Assembly: GCF_019443105.1 (NCBI RefSeq)
Contig: NZ_JAHZIJ010000003.1
Span: 1-64,000 of the forward strand
Length of the DNA stretch: 64,000 nt
From: Paenibacillus oenotherae
GTDB taxonomy: Bacteria > Bacillota > Bacilli > Paenibacillales > Paenibacillaceae
Direction of reading: 5' to 3'
Positions 9,531-18,636 of the stretch are shown here, piece by piece. The notes below the pieces were generated by a model that was not told where the DNA came from, ran no database searches, and saw only the letters and a list, made by a program, of their open reading frames with translations. The position numbers and the translations under genes were made by a program. The first letter of the stretch is position 1. Each line of letters begins with the position of its first letter.

Positions 9531-10242
9531 CAGCAGTGGTATTGGTGTATTGTACGGGCTGGGAGTAGGGCCGGGCGATCCAGAACTGATTACAGTCAAA
9601 GCGTTCCGGGTGTTGAAGGAATCGCCTGTGATCGCTTACCCCAAGAAAAGGTCTGGAAGCAAGAGCTACGCTCTGCAAATTGTGGAGACCTACATCAATC
9701 CGGCGGAGAAGGAAATGCTGGGACTGATCTTCCCGATGACGAAGGATCAAGCATCGCTGGAGAGGCAGTGGCTGAAGACGGTGGAGGCAGTATGGGGACA
9801 ACTGGTGCAAGGGCGCGATGTCGCTTTTGTCACGGAAGGCGATCCGATGCTGTTCAGCACCTTTATCCACATGATGCGATTGATGCGCGAGCAGCATCCC
9901 GAGGTGAAGATCAAGACTGTGCCGGGTATCTCTTCGATTAACGGCGCAGCCTCCCGGCTGAATCTGCCGCTTGCTGACGGCGACGAGCAGATTGCGATTG
10001 TTCCGGCTACTGATGACCGGGATGCGATGCGCAAAGCGCTGCTGGAGCATGACTGCGTTATTTTTCTGAAGGTGGCCAAGGTGCTGGATGAGATGATCGA
10101 CCTGCTGGGTGAGCTGAACCTGCTTCGTCATGCGGCAGTGCTGTCCAAAGTAACCTCTGATGAAGAGGTCGTCTGGACACAGGTGGAGGAGCTGCGGGGC
10201 GCTGATCCCGGCTACTTGACCTTGATGATTGTAAGAAAGTAG
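9523..10242 (+). CDS. cbiL: Cobalt-factor II / precorrin-2 C20-methyltransferase
   Basis: The 239-residue protein is a CobI/CbiL tetrapyrrole methylase that adds the C20 methyl group. The SAM-site loop [16 protein letters not shown] is near the N-terminus, with [13 protein letters not shown] near residue 105 and [12 protein letters not shown] near residue 140; ITVKA and the TEGDPM form are typical of the C20 enzyme. I chose the ATG at 9523 rather than the GTG at 9502 because the ribosome binding region GAGGAGGAGAAGGG lies just upstream. It overlaps the cbiET stop. Confidence 0.93.
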   Translation: MSNSSGIGVLYGLGVGPGDPELITVKAFRVLKESPVIAYPKKRSGSKSYALQIVETYINPAEKEMLGLIFPMTKDQASLERQWLKTVEAVWGQLVQGRDVAFVTEGDPMLFSTFIHMMRLMREQHPEVKIKTVPGISSINGAASRLNLPLADGDEQIAIVPATDDRDAMRKALLEHDCVIFLKVAKVLDEMIDLLGELNLLRHAAVLSKVTSDEEVVWTQVEELRGADPGYLTLMIVRK

Positions 10243-10276
10243 CACACAGCTTATGACGGAGAAAGGGCATGATTCC

Positions 10277-11053
10277 ATGAAAATATATATCGTTGGCGCA
10301 GGGCCGGGCGATCCCGATCTGATCACAGTGAAAGGGCTGCGGCTGCTGCAGGAGGCGGATGTCGTCTTCTACACCGACTCGCTTGTCAGCGAGGATCTGG
10401 TGGCCAAAGCGAAGCCTGGAGCCGAGATCGTGAAAAGCTCCGGCATGGCTCTCGAAGAGATGGTGGCCTTCATTGCGGAGCGGGTGCGCGAGGGCAAAAT
10501 GCTTGTGCGGCTCCATACCGGCGATCCTGCGGTATACGGAGCGACGATGGAGCAGATGGCGCTGCTGCGCAGGGAAGGCATCGCTACGGAGATTATCCCC
10601 GGCGTAAGCTCGGTATTCGCGGCAGCGGCGGCGGCGGGCGCCGAATTAACGATCCCGGATTTGACGCAGACGCTTATTCTGACAAGGGCGGAGGGGCGTA
10701 CGCCTGTACCGGACAGGGAGAAGCTGCAGGATCTGGCCTCCCATCATTGTACGCTGGCGCTGTTCCTGAGCTCGACGTTGACCAAGAAGGTGACAAGAGA
10801 GCTGCTGGAAGCGGGCTGGAGTCCGGATACGCCGGTTGTTGTCGTGCAGCGGGCTTCATGGCCTGACCAGCTTATTGTCCGCACGACGGTTGCCGGAATG
10901 GATGAGGCGATGAGGCAGAACGGCATTCGCTCCCATGCGATGATCCTGGCGGGCTGGGCGCTTGATCCGGCTATCCACGACAAGGATGAATACCGCTCCA
11001 AGCTGTATGACCGGACCTTTACCCATGGATTCCGCAAGGGTGAGAAGCCATGA
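10277..11053 (+). CDS. cbiF: Cobalt-precorrin-4 C11-methyltransferase
   Basis: This 258-residue tetrapyrrole methylase is CbiF/CobM: it starts MKIYIVGAGPGDPDLITVKG, has LHTGDPAVYGATMEQM near residue 80 and IPGVSSVFAAAAAAGAELT near residue 115, all characteristic of the C11 enzyme. An in-frame ATG at 10253 would add eight residues, but the GGAGAAAGGG site at 10258-10267 fits the ATG at 10277. The stop overlaps the cbiG start (ATGA). Confidence 0.94.
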   Translation: MKIYIVGAGPGDPDLITVKGLRLLQEADVVFYTDSLVSEDLVAKAKPGAEIVKSSGMALEEMVAFIAERVREGKMLVRLHTGDPAVYGATMEQMALLRREGIATEIIPGVSSVFAAAAAAGAELTIPDLTQTLILTRAEGRTPVPDREKLQDLASHHCTLALFLSSTLTKKVTRELLEAGWSPDTPVVVVQRASWPDQLIVRTTVAGMDEAMRQNGIRSHAMILAGWALDPAIHDKDEYRSKLYDRTFTHGFRKGEKP

Positions 11054-12210
11054 CGGTGCCTGTTATTGAGCTGAGGGAAGGGGAGCTTCCCGCTGTATCA
11101 GTCGGGGGCGATATTGCCATTATCGCCATTACGAAGCATGGGGTCGAGCTGGCGAGAAGAATGAAGGGACTGTTCCCCAATACGGATATGTACTGCATGT
11201 CCAAATTCGCGCGGGGCGATGAGGAGCAGCGGGGCATTCAGCTCTTCTCCGGCAGTGTGCGGATGCTGTTCCCGGCGCTGTTCCCGGCTTACAAAGGCCT
11301 GGTCATTATTATTTCTCTAGGTGCTGTCGTTCGGATGATTGCGCCTCTGCTGCAGGATAAGAAGACGGATCCCGGCATCGTCGTTGTCGATGATACGGGG
11401 GAGCATGTCATCAGCGTCTTGTCCGGCCATCTTGGCGGTGCCAATGAGCTGACCCGCGAGGTAGCGGCTGCTATTGGAGCAAGAGCGGTCATTACAACCG
11501 CTTCCGATGTGCAGAAGACGATAGCGGTCGATCTGTTTGGCCGCCGTTTCGGCTGGACATGGGAATCCGATGCCAAGTTGACGCCGGTCAGCGCCTCTGT
11601 TGTCAATGAAGAACGGGTTGCGGTCGTGCAGGAATCCGGCGAGCCGTCCTGGTGGCCGGCAGATCGTCCGCTTCCCGCCAATATTGGGCTCTATCCTTCT
11701 ATTGCCGAAGCGCTGGAAGCCTCGCCGGATGCCGCGCTGATCGTTACACACCGTCTGCTGGAGGACGCCGAGCAAGCTATTCTGGACAATGGCGTGCTCT
11801 ATCGTCCCAGGTCGATTGTCCTTGGGGTCGGCTGCAATCGCGGCACGGCTGCCGAGGAGATTGAAGCGGTGATTAGCGAGACGCTTGCGGAGCTGCGCTT
11901 CTCCATCCGCAGCGTCAAGGCGGTCTGCTCCATTGACTTGAAGCAGGATGAAGCGGGACTGCTGGAGGTCACTTCCAGGCATGGTTGGGATTTTGTCTGT
12001 TACAGCGCTGAGGAGCTGAATGGATGCAAGCTTGAAGAGCCGTCGGAGACCGTCTACAAATTTACGGGCGCCTATGGTGTCAGCGAGCCTGCGGCGAAGC
12101 TGTACAGCGGTGCGGAGAAGCTTGTCGTCACGAAGAAGAAATCCGGCAATGTGACGCTGTCGGTGGGGCTGATGACGTATCAAGGAAGCAGTGCAGAGAG
12201 AAGGGAATAG
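11050..12210 (+). CDS. cbiG: Cobalt-precorrin-5A hydrolase
   Basis: CbiG opens the delta-lactone of cobalt-precorrin-5A and releases the C20 unit as acetaldehyde. The 386-residue protein has the expected N-terminal, central and C-terminal parts: IAIIAITKHGVELARR at the start, the central DDTGEHVISVLSGHLGGANE near residue 118 and a C-terminal domain beginning LGVGCNRGTAAEEIE near residue 259. It is coupled to cbiF by ATGA and runs into the cbiA ribosome binding region. Confidence 0.94.
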   Translation: MTVPVIELREGELPAVSVGGDIAIIAITKHGVELARRMKGLFPNTDMYCMSKFARGDEEQRGIQLFSGSVRMLFPALFPAYKGLVIIISLGAVVRMIAPLLQDKKTDPGIVVVDDTGEHVISVLSGHLGGANELTREVAAAIGARAVITTASDVQKTIAVDLFGRRFGWTWESDAKLTPVSASVVNEERVAVVQESGEPSWWPADRPLPANIGLYPSIAEALEASPDAALIVTHRLLEDAEQAILDNGVLYRPRSIVLGVGCNRGTAAEEIEAVISETLAELRFSIRSVKAVCSIDLKQDEAGLLEVTSRHGWDFVCYSAEELNGCKLEEPSETVYKFTGAYGVSEPAAKLYSGAEKLVVTKKKSGNVTLSVGLMTYQGSSAERRE

Positions 12211-12214
12211 GGCG

Positions 12215-13615
12215 ATGCATAATAGAATCGTAATTGCAGGGACGGGAAGCAGTGTTGGCAAGACGACGTTAACGCTGGGAATTATGGCCGCGCTGCGGCA
12301 TAGAGGCTTGACCGTCCAAGGATTCAAGTGCGGACCGGACTATATCGATCCGACCTATCATACGGCAGTTACAGGCCGGACGTCCCGCAATCTGGATAGC
12401 TGGATGCTGGAGACGGAGGATCTGAAAGCAGTGTTCCTGCGCGGATCAGAGGGAGCTGACATCTCCATTATTGAAGGCGTAATGGGACTGTTCGACGGGA
12501 AGAACCCGCTCTCGAACGAAGGGACGACTGCCGAGATCAGCTGCATCATCGGAGCGCCGGTCATTCTGGTCGTCAATTGCCAGAGCATGGCCAGAAGCGC
12601 TGCCGCAATCGTGAAGGGGTTCCAATGCTTCTCCGATGATGTGCAGATTAAGGGTGTCATAGCCAACAAGGTTGGCAGCAGCAACCATTACAAGCTGGTG
12701 AAGAGCGCGATTGAGCAGGAATGCGGAATTCCTGTGCTCGGTTATTTGCCCCGCGAGAGTGGCATTGCTATTCCTGAGCGGCATCTTGGCTTGATCCCTT
12801 CGGTTGAGCGGGGAGAGCTTGACGAGCTGTTCAGCAAGCTGGCTCAGTTGATTGGCGAAACGATAGATTTGGATCGTCTGCTGGAGGTTGCCGCCAGCCG
12901 TTCAACGGTACAATCGGACTCCAGGCTATTCCGCCCGTCACCGGAGCTTGCCGCAGCAGGGAATGTGCGAATCGCTGTCGCCCGCGATGCCGCCTTTCAT
13001 TTCTACTATCCGGAGAATCTGGAGCTGCTGGAGGCGAGCGGAGCGGAGCTTGCCTTCTTCTCGCCTCTCGCAGGAGAAGCCGTGCCACCTGATGTCAGCG
13101 GCCTCTATTTGGGAGGGGGATTCCCGGAGGAGTTCGCGGAGACGCTTGCTGGCAATGAAGGTGTGAAGGCATCCGTTCGCGAGGCTGTCCAATCCGGCAT
13201 GCCAACGCTTGCCGAATGCGGCGGTTATATGTACCTGACCGAGGCCATTGTGTCCACGGACGGGCATCGGCATGCCATGGTGGGCCTCATACCCGGCGAG
13301 GTCACGATGCAGAAGAAGCTGGCAGCGCTTGGCTACAGGGAAGTGACGGCAGCAGCGGGCCATTACCTCATCGAAGCGGGAGAGACGGCCAAGGGGCATG
13401 AGTTCCATTATTCCACTTATAATGCGCTTGGCCACGCTGGCGAACCGGCTTACACGGTCAAGGGTATGCGGGGAACGCAGCCGGACGGTTATAGAACCGC
13501 CAATCTTTCGGCGGGCTATACGCATCTTCATTTTGCATCCGCGCCCTTTATTCCGCAGCGCTTTGTGAAGGCTTGCAGACAATACCAGGGGCATGACACC
13601 GAAATCCGGACGTAA
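12215..13615 (+). CDS. cbiA: Cobyrinate a,c-diamide synthase
   Basis: The 466-residue CbiA/CobB enzyme uses ATP and glutamine to amidate the a and c side chains of cobyrinate. The N-terminal dethiobiotin-synthetase-like domain has the P-loop GTGSSVGKTT (residues 9-18) and FKCGPDYIDPTYH; the C-terminal class I glutamine amidotransferase-like domain has the nucleophile C335 in LAECGGYMYL and the late ATYNALG/YTHLHF-type histidine region (here GYTHLHFAS). The reading frame extends to 12191, but the ATG at 12215 follows the GAGAAGGGA site. Confidence 0.95.
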   Translation: MHNRIVIAGTGSSVGKTTLTLGIMAALRHRGLTVQGFKCGPDYIDPTYHTAVTGRTSRNLDSWMLETEDLKAVFLRGSEGADISIIEGVMGLFDGKNPLSNEGTTAEISCIIGAPVILVVNCQSMARSAAAIVKGFQCFSDDVQIKGVIANKVGSSNHYKLVKSAIEQECGIPVLGYLPRESGIAIPERHLGLIPSVERGELDELFSKLAQLIGETIDLDRLLEVAASRSTVQSDSRLFRPSPELAAAGNVRIAVARDAAFHFYYPENLELLEASGAELAFFSPLAGEAVPPDVSGLYLGGGFPEEFAETLAGNEGVKASVREAVQSGMPTLAECGGYMYLTEAIVSTDGHRHAMVGLIPGEVTMQKKLAALGYREVTAAAGHYLIEAGETAKGHEFHYSTYNALGHAGEPAYTVKGMRGTQPDGYRTANLSAGYTHLHFASAPFIPQRFVKACRQYQGHDTEIRT

Positions 13616-13665
13616 GCAGGATCTGCTGATAGACAATAGGTGAGAGACAGGAGAGGAACGAAAGA

Positions 13666-14226
13666 ATGAGTGCAATCGAATGGATCAAAAAACGCCGTGC
13701 CATCCGGCAATTTACGAGCAAGCCGGTAGAGGAGAGCAAGCTGCGGAGCCTGCTGGAAGCGGCTGTATGGTCGCCGAATGACCGTATGCGGGAGCCATGG
13801 CATTTCTATGTCATCAGGGGCGAAGCCAAGCGGAAATATGAAGCGGCAGCGGAACAGTTTCTGCAGGAGCGCTTTCCCACCAAGCCGCGTCTTGTTGAGG
13901 AGTCGCTGAAGGTGCTGTACAATATTCCGGCCCTTATCGTAGTGACGGCCGATCTCGTAGAAGGCGATAGCGATGCATCGGAGGATAACGTCTTCGCAAG
14001 CTGCTGCGCCGCTTATTCCATCTGGCTGGCTGCTGAGGAGCTGGGGCTTGGCTGTGTTTGGCGAACACGCGGTATCGGACTCGTCCGCGATGAGCGGCTG
14101 CGTGCGCTGCTCCAATGCCCGGAGAACCGGAAAATTGTCGGCACGCTGTGCATCGGCTACGCCAACGAAGCGCCCGAACCGCCGAAGCGCAACCATTATG
14201 AGGATAAGACGACCTGGCTGCAGTAG
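13666..14226 (+). CDS. Nitroreductase-family flavoprotein of the corrin operon
   Basis: The 186-residue protein has the nitroreductase fold signature: IKKRRAIRQFTSKPVEESKL at residues 7-26 (FMN phosphate-binding arginines), SPNDRMREPWHF near residue 42, and the conserved ALGLGCVWRT-like segment (ELGLGCVWRTRG) near residue 125. Members use FMN with NAD(P)H. It lies 50 bp after cbiA with an AGGAGAGG site and is followed three bases later by the ferredoxin gene region. Likely roles are reduction of cob(II) to cob(I) corrinoid before adenosylation, or BluB-like chemistry; it is shorter than BluB and the first is more likely. This assignment is inference from context. Confidence 0.85.
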   Translation: MSAIEWIKKRRAIRQFTSKPVEESKLRSLLEAAVWSPNDRMREPWHFYVIRGEAKRKYEAAAEQFLQERFPTKPRLVEESLKVLYNIPALIVVTADLVEGDSDASEDNVFASCCAAYSIWLAAEELGLGCVWRTRGIGLVRDERLRALLQCPENRKIVGTLCIGYANEAPEPPKRNHYEDKTTWLQ

Positions 14227-14248
14227 ATGAAGCGGGAGGGGATAAGAG

Positions 14249-14608
14249 ATGACGACATGGAATTTGCAAGAGACATACTGCCACCTGCTCATATGCAATG
14301 GCGGGAGCTGCATGAAGCGCAGCGGCGAGGAAGTGACCCAGGCGATTCGCGCCGAGATCGCCGATTTGCAGGCGGACAGGTATATCCACACCTCCCGAAC
14401 GCGGTGCAACGGCAGATGCTCGGATGCCTGTGTCGTTATCGCTTACCCGGAGGGCGTATGGTACAACGGCATTACGCCTGAACTGGGAAGAGAGCTTGTT
14501 CGCAAGCATCTCGCCGGAGAACGGCTGGAGGAGCAGGTGGCGTACGCGTTCGGAGACCGCCGATTCGTTGCCACGGGCCGATTCATAGAAGGAACAGCTA
14601 AAGGCTAA
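14249..14608 (+). CDS. cbiW: Thioredoxin-like [2Fe-2S] ferredoxin (CbiW-like)
   Basis: The 119-residue protein has the thioredoxin-like 2Fe-2S pattern: HLLICNGGSCMKRSGEEV near the N-terminus (Cys ligands in C-x4-C spacing) and TRCNGRCSDACVVIAYPEG near residue 50, followed by WYNGITPE. Ferredoxins of this kind (CbiW) occur in the B. megaterium cobalamin operon. It is the last gene of the operon here and is a plausible electron carrier for the Fe-S containing CbiH60 and CbiX, or for the neighbouring nitroreductase. A GGGAGGGG site precedes the ATG. No convincing terminator is seen in the 60 bp before the convergent gene. Confidence 0.85.
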   Translation: MTTWNLQETYCHLLICNGGSCMKRSGEEVTQAIRAEIADLQADRYIHTSRTRCNGRCSDACVVIAYPEGVWYNGITPELGRELVRKHLAGERLEEQVAYAFGDRRFVATGRFIEGTAKG

Positions 14609-14668
14609 TAAAGCAGTGCGCGGCAAGGCGAAGCGTGCAGCGGCCTCAGGAGCGGTCCCGGCAGCTCA

Positions 14669-15763
14669 TTATCGCTGTCCAAGCAGAATAAGTCCGGCTT
14701 CCATCTTCGTCAGAGGGGCGGCAGCAGAAGCTGCGCGGTCTGCCGCTGCCCCCTTCAGCTTGCGGATTTCCTGGAGTTGTGTCCTGGTTGCAGGCTGCCT
14801 CTTCATGAGCGCGTCAAAGTTCTCATACGCTATTTTTGCTGCGAGCTTCCTGTCATCCAGCGAATGAATCATTCCATACATCGCCTCGATCGCCAGCTCC
14901 TTGCTGCGTAGGCCGAACCCTGAATCGGTGCTTAACAGAAACCGGTCCGGAAACGCCCGCATCACCTCAACAAAATCCTCAAGTGAATCGTTGCTTCCAC
15001 TATTGAATGCTGTAAATCCGGCATAGAAATCCACATACAAATTGGGATGCTCCGCCAGCAAACGCCGGATATTATCCGGGGAATTATACACATTCGCATG
15101 TGCGAATATGAAGGTAGTGTCCGGGTAGGCTTCGAGCGCCTCCTCCAGCTTGTCAACGGCCACGCCGCTTGGAGGATCAATATGGAGGAGCAGAGGCGCC
15201 TTGTATTCCGCGCACAGTTCGTAGAGCTGAGGCAGGTAGCCATCCATCGGATGCTCGGTTTTCCAGGGAACATTGGCTAATAAGGGCGAATGAGTCGAAG
15301 CAGCAGCAATTTCCCCGATTCCATAGTAACCTCTCTCCAGCTTCTCCCTTGCAACCTCCACACTGGATGGATCATGCAGATCGATCCCGGAGAAGAAGGG
15401 AATGATAACGTCAGGATGGGCCTCATAGGCCTCCCATGCCGTCTCATCGGTATTCACCGCGCTTGGCTCGGAGACGTCTCCGAACAGGACGATACGATCA
15501 ACACCATTGCGCTGCCACAGGTTGATTATCGACGTATAATTAGAGCTGCTGGCGCCATGATTATGGACATCGGCGAGCGGGAGGCCGCCATATAATTCGA
15601 TTAGTTGGGTCAAAGACAGCTCAGAGCCGCTGCCTTCTCTCTTCTCCAATTCGAGCACATCAGCATCGTCATGGAACAGGATTCTGCTAATGATGATGAT
15701 CCCGATAAAAAGCGTCCCGGTCATCGCATATAACGTATTGCGATGCTTCTTCTTCTTGTTCAT
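14669..15763 (-). CDS. Membrane-anchored amidohydrolase-2 family metal-dependent hydrolase
   Basis: The 364-residue protein has a lysine-rich start, one transmembrane helix (about residues 9-27) and an outward TIM-barrel-like domain. Visible family features are LADVHNHG near residue 63 (the metal-binding HxH), LLLHIDPPSG, FIFAHANVYN and LLSTDSGFG for later metal/base residues. The substrate cannot be read. I chose the ATG at 15763, six bases after AGGTG; an in-frame GTG at 15772 overlaps the upstream stop. It is coupled to the MocR regulator gene, which is unusual for a secreted-side enzyme. Confidence 0.82.
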   Translation of the reverse strand: MNKKKKHRNTLYAMTGTLFIGIIIISRILFHDDADVLELEKREGSGSELSLTQLIELYGGLPLADVHNHGASSSNYTSIINLWQRNGVDRIVLFGDVSEPSAVNTDETAWEAYEAHPDVIIPFFSGIDLHDPSSVEVAREKLERGYYGIGEIAAASTHSPLLANVPWKTEHPMDGYLPQLYELCAEYKAPLLLHIDPPSGVAVDKLEEALEAYPDTTFIFAHANVYNSPDNIRRLLAEHPNLYVDFYAGFTAFNSGSNDSLEDFVEVMRAFPDRFLLSTDSGFGLRSKELAIEAMYGMIHSLDDRKLAAKIAYENFDALMKRQPATRTQLQEIRKLKGAAADRAASAAAPLTKMEAGLILLGQR

Positions 15764-15768
15764 GTGAG

Positions 15769-17211
15769 TCACCTATTATCCTCGTAATGTGATCCAGAGC
15801 CGAACCATGCTTGCCCAAGCCTCCTGATTCCTTCCTCAATGATATCCCCGTTCATCCCGCCGAAGCCCAGCATGATGTAGGAGGAAGGACAATCGCCCGG
15901 GTCTGTCCAGTGATGCTGCGGCGAGTAGACATGAACGCCAGCTTGCCCCGCCAATTGCAGAAGCTCGTCTCTCTCTCGATTATGGACAACAAGTATAAGA
16001 TGCAGTCCGGCCTTCTGTCCGATAATTTCCACATGATTGCCCATATGGTTCATGATGGCGGCGATCATAGCTTTATGCTTCGTCTGATAGAGCCGTCTCA
16101 TTCTGCGGATATGCCGTTCAAAATGCCCTTCTCTCATAAACAGGAGCATCGCGGCTCCCAGAAGGGGAGAGACCGACTGGCTGTAGGAGCCCATGCGCTG
16201 CTGGAATGCTTGCGTAAGCGGCAACGGCATGACGGTATAGGTTAATCTTACTGCAGGAATAAAGGATTTGGAGAAGGAGCCCAGATAGATGACCCTCTCG
16301 TCATTATCCAGTGCTTTCAGTGCGGGAATAGGCTGCCCCTGGTAACGGAACTCGCTGTCATAGTCATCCTCGATAATGAAGCTGTCGTGCTCGCCAGCCC
16401 ATTGAAGCAGCTTGTTGCGTTTCTGAATGGGCAGCACCATGCCGAGCGGAAATTGATGGGATGGCGTCACATAGACAGCCTTCGCCTTCTGCCGGCTTAA
16501 TTGGGTCAATGACAGCCCGTCATGATCAAGGCCTATCGGCGCAACCGTGCATCCATGATTGTTGAATACGGTTCGGACGCCCTCGTAGCCGGGATTCTCC
16601 ATCGCGATCGTCTCTCCTGTTAATGGGAGCAGCTGGCAAAGCAGGCTTACTGCTTGCTGCGTTCCCGAGGAGAGGAAGATCTGGTCCGGAGAGCAGCTGA
16701 CACCTCGTGATTGATACAAATATTGGGCGATTTCGCTGCGGAGAGCGGGCGAGCCTTGGGGATGTCCGTAGCCGAACACCTCTTTGGGGTCGCATTGCAG
16801 CGCTCCGAGCAGACATTTGCGCCAAAGCGCATACGGAAATGCTTCCTGCTCCACATCCCCATAACGAAAATCATACCGGGACCGCACCGAAGCCTCTTTC
16901 TGGCTCTGGCTGCGGATTCCGGCGGCAGATGCCGGGGGAAGAACCGTACCCGAAGGAGGCTGTTCCAAAGCCAGTACGCGCAGTCCGCTGCGCAGCCTGC
17001 TTTCGGCATAGCCTTCAGCTACGAGCTGCTGATAGGCGGTCTCAATCGTATTTTTGCTGAGCTTCAAATGAGCGGACAGCTGCCTGATGGAAGGCAGACG
17101 GCTTCCCTCTTTGATCGCTCCCGATTCTATTTCCTGCTTCATGAAGCTGTATAGCTGCATGTAGATGGGGGTGCTGCTTTCTTTGTCGAGCCATGGGGTT
17201 ATCGCAATCAT
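15769..17211 (-). CDS. MocR/PdxR-type GntR regulator with aminotransferase domain
   Basis: The 480-residue protein has an N-terminal GntR winged helix (about residues 10-80: PIYMQLYSFMKQEIESG, LPSIRQLSAHLKLSKNTIETAYQ) fused to a fold-type I aminotransferase domain. The PLP region is visible as FIIEDDYDSEFRY and YLGSFSKSFIPAVRL, where the lysine of SFSKS is the probable Schiff-base residue. MocR proteins often control vitamin B6 or amino acid genes. The divergent neighbour is a PNPOx-like protein, which fits B6 sensing. The frame extends to 17274, but the match to the family starts at the ATG at 17211. Confidence 0.92.
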   Translation of the reverse strand: MIAITPWLDKESSTPIYMQLYSFMKQEIESGAIKEGSRLPSIRQLSAHLKLSKNTIETAYQQLVAEGYAESRLRSGLRVLALEQPPSGTVLPPASAAGIRSQSQKEASVRSRYDFRYGDVEQEAFPYALWRKCLLGALQCDPKEVFGYGHPQGSPALRSEIAQYLYQSRGVSCSPDQIFLSSGTQQAVSLLCQLLPLTGETIAMENPGYEGVRTVFNNHGCTVAPIGLDHDGLSLTQLSRQKAKAVYVTPSHQFPLGMVLPIQKRNKLLQWAGEHDSFIIEDDYDSEFRYQGQPIPALKALDNDERVIYLGSFSKSFIPAVRLTYTVMPLPLTQAFQQRMGSYSQSVSPLLGAAMLLFMREGHFERHIRRMRRLYQTKHKAMIAAIMNHMGNHVEIIGQKAGLHLILVVHNRERDELLQLAGQAGVHVYSPQHHWTDPGDCPSSYIMLGFGGMNGDIIEEGIRRLGQAWFGSGSHYEDNR

Positions 17212-17325
17212 TGTCCACCGTCTGTCCCTGTGAGATTGATGCAATCTGTCGCTTTTTGCAAGGACATTTCTCATCTATTCTATATAATATCACAGATAAT
17301 ATAGAAATGAGAGGAGATTACACCA
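17212..17325. promoter_or_regulatory. Divergent MocR / PNPOx-like intergenic control region
   Basis: The 114-bp gap between the divergent genes is AT-rich and holds an imperfect palindrome at about 17277-17305 (TTCTATATAATATC facing GATAATATAGAA). It overlaps probable -10 sequences of the rightward gene, so it is the best candidate for the regulator binding site. An AGAGGAG site precedes the rightward ATG. Confidence 0.5.
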
Positions 17326-17883
17326 ATGTTCCCCATTCGATTGCAAAAGCGGGCATGCACCGACGATTTCAAAATCAATCATTTTCTTATACATGCTCAG
17401 ACAGGATTTCTCGGGCTGTCCGATGGCGGGCTCCCTTATGTTGTACCCTTGAACTTCATATGGTGGAACGAAACGGTTTATTTTCACGGGGCGACGGAAG
17501 GGAGGAAAATGTCTATATTAGAGCAGAACGCGCAGTGCTGCTTCACAATTAGTGAGGAATACGGCTCGATGACCTCGCCCGTTCCTGCCCATACCGATAC
17601 GGCCTATATGAGTGTCATGCTGTTCGGCTCTGTGGAGCTGGTGACCGGTCTGGATGAAGCGACCGCCGCGATGCAGCAGATGCTGGACAAATATGTCCCC
17701 GGTTACTACGATACCCCTCTGACAAAGACACATATAGACAGGCACCGGTCATCGCTTGGCAGCAGGACGGCAGTTTTGAAGCTGAAGCCAACCTCTCTAT
17801 CAGCCAAAGAAAATGAGCGCAAGGAAGAGCGGATGTACTATCCAGGAAAGAAGATTGGCGATGATTACGGTATAGGCGACTGA
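17326..17883 (+). CDS. Pyridoxamine 5'-phosphate oxidase-like flavin-binding protein
   Basis: This 185-residue protein has the split-barrel fold pattern of PNPOx-like/NimA-like proteins: GFLGLSDGGLPYVVPLNFIWWNETVYFHGATEGRKM-type N-terminal barrel (residues 29-65), then FTISEEYG and a SVMLFGSVELV strand. Members bind FMN or haem and are often of unknown substrate. It is divergent from a MocR regulator, suggesting control by PLP-sensing. The last 19 bp overlap the 3' end of the convergent HAD gene. Confidence 0.85.
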   Translation: MFPIRLQKRACTDDFKINHFLIHAQTGFLGLSDGGLPYVVPLNFIWWNETVYFHGATEGRKMSILEQNAQCCFTISEEYGSMTSPVPAHTDTAYMSVMLFGSVELVTGLDEATAAMQQMLDKYVPGYYDTPLTKTHIDRHRSSLGSRTAVLKLKPTSLSAKENERKEERMYYPGKKIGDDYGIGD

Positions 17884-18473
17884 GAGGAGAGGATGCTGTT
17901 GATTAGCGCGAGCTGCCCCTCGACCTCTGACCAATGAAAGATGCGGCGGACTTGCTCATGCTGCACGGTCGTATTGTAGGGCTGGTGGAACAAGAAGTAC
18001 GGCCGATTAAGCAGCGCAAATTCATTCGCATAATGGGGGGCATCATCAATCAGAACATCAACACTCGCAGCTTCGCATTCAAGGCGCTTGTTTTCCGTAA
18101 ATACAATATTGTGATAGGGTATCCCGTAAGCGTCCAGCCATTTCACAGTGACATCGCGAAACATCGCCGGTCTGGCTGTCATGATCGTAATCTGATGCTT
18201 CGAATATAAATTCCGAATGGTCTCGGGGGCCAACGGGTACGGAACAGAGCTCGAATGAATGTCATGGCCATGGCGATGGTAAATTTGATTGCGTTCGGCT
18301 TGATCCCATCCGTACATGCGGTATATGTAAAAATCACTGACATCCTCAGCGGTCAGCGATAATCCCGAGACCTTGTTATAACATGTCAAATGGGCCGTGG
18401 TGGCATCAAGAACGGTATTATCCAAATCGATTCCGATATGCAGCTTACTCACTCTCCTTAGCATTGTACTCAT
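17865..18473 (-). CDS. HAD-superfamily 5'(3')-deoxyribonucleotidase-like protein (NT5C type)
   Basis: The 200-residue protein has HAD motifs: GIDLDNTVLDA near the N-terminus (catalytic DxD), ITIMTARPAMF (motif II Thr), and DVLIDDAPHYANE (motif IV). This matches the NT5C family of small bacterial nucleotidases such as YqfW/YorS-like proteins; substrate uncertain. The ATG at 18473 lacks a ribosome binding site; an AAGGAG sequence inside the frame points instead to the GTG at 18452 (MSKLHIG start), although its spacing is short. Confidence 0.82.
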   Translation of the reverse strand: MSTMLRRVSKLHIGIDLDNTVLDATTAHLTCYNKVSGLSLTAEDVSDFYIYRMYGWDQAERNQIYHRHGHDIHSSSVPYPLAPETIRNLYSKHQITIMTARPAMFRDVTVKWLDAYGIPYHNIVFTENKRLECEAASVDVLIDDAPHYANEFALLNRPYFLFHQPYNTTVQHEQVRRIFHWSEVEGQLALINSILSSQSPIP

Positions 18474-18636
18474 TCAAGATCATAATAAGAAGAGGTCTCG
18501 GCTGTCTCATTTGCATGCGACCGAGACCTCTTCTATTAAAGTTGTGCAGCTCTGGTTCCAGCGCCAGCATGAGACACGGCGGCTGGTATTGGCAGCCAGA
18601 TGCTTATCAGTCTGCCACCTGATCTTTCCTTAATGC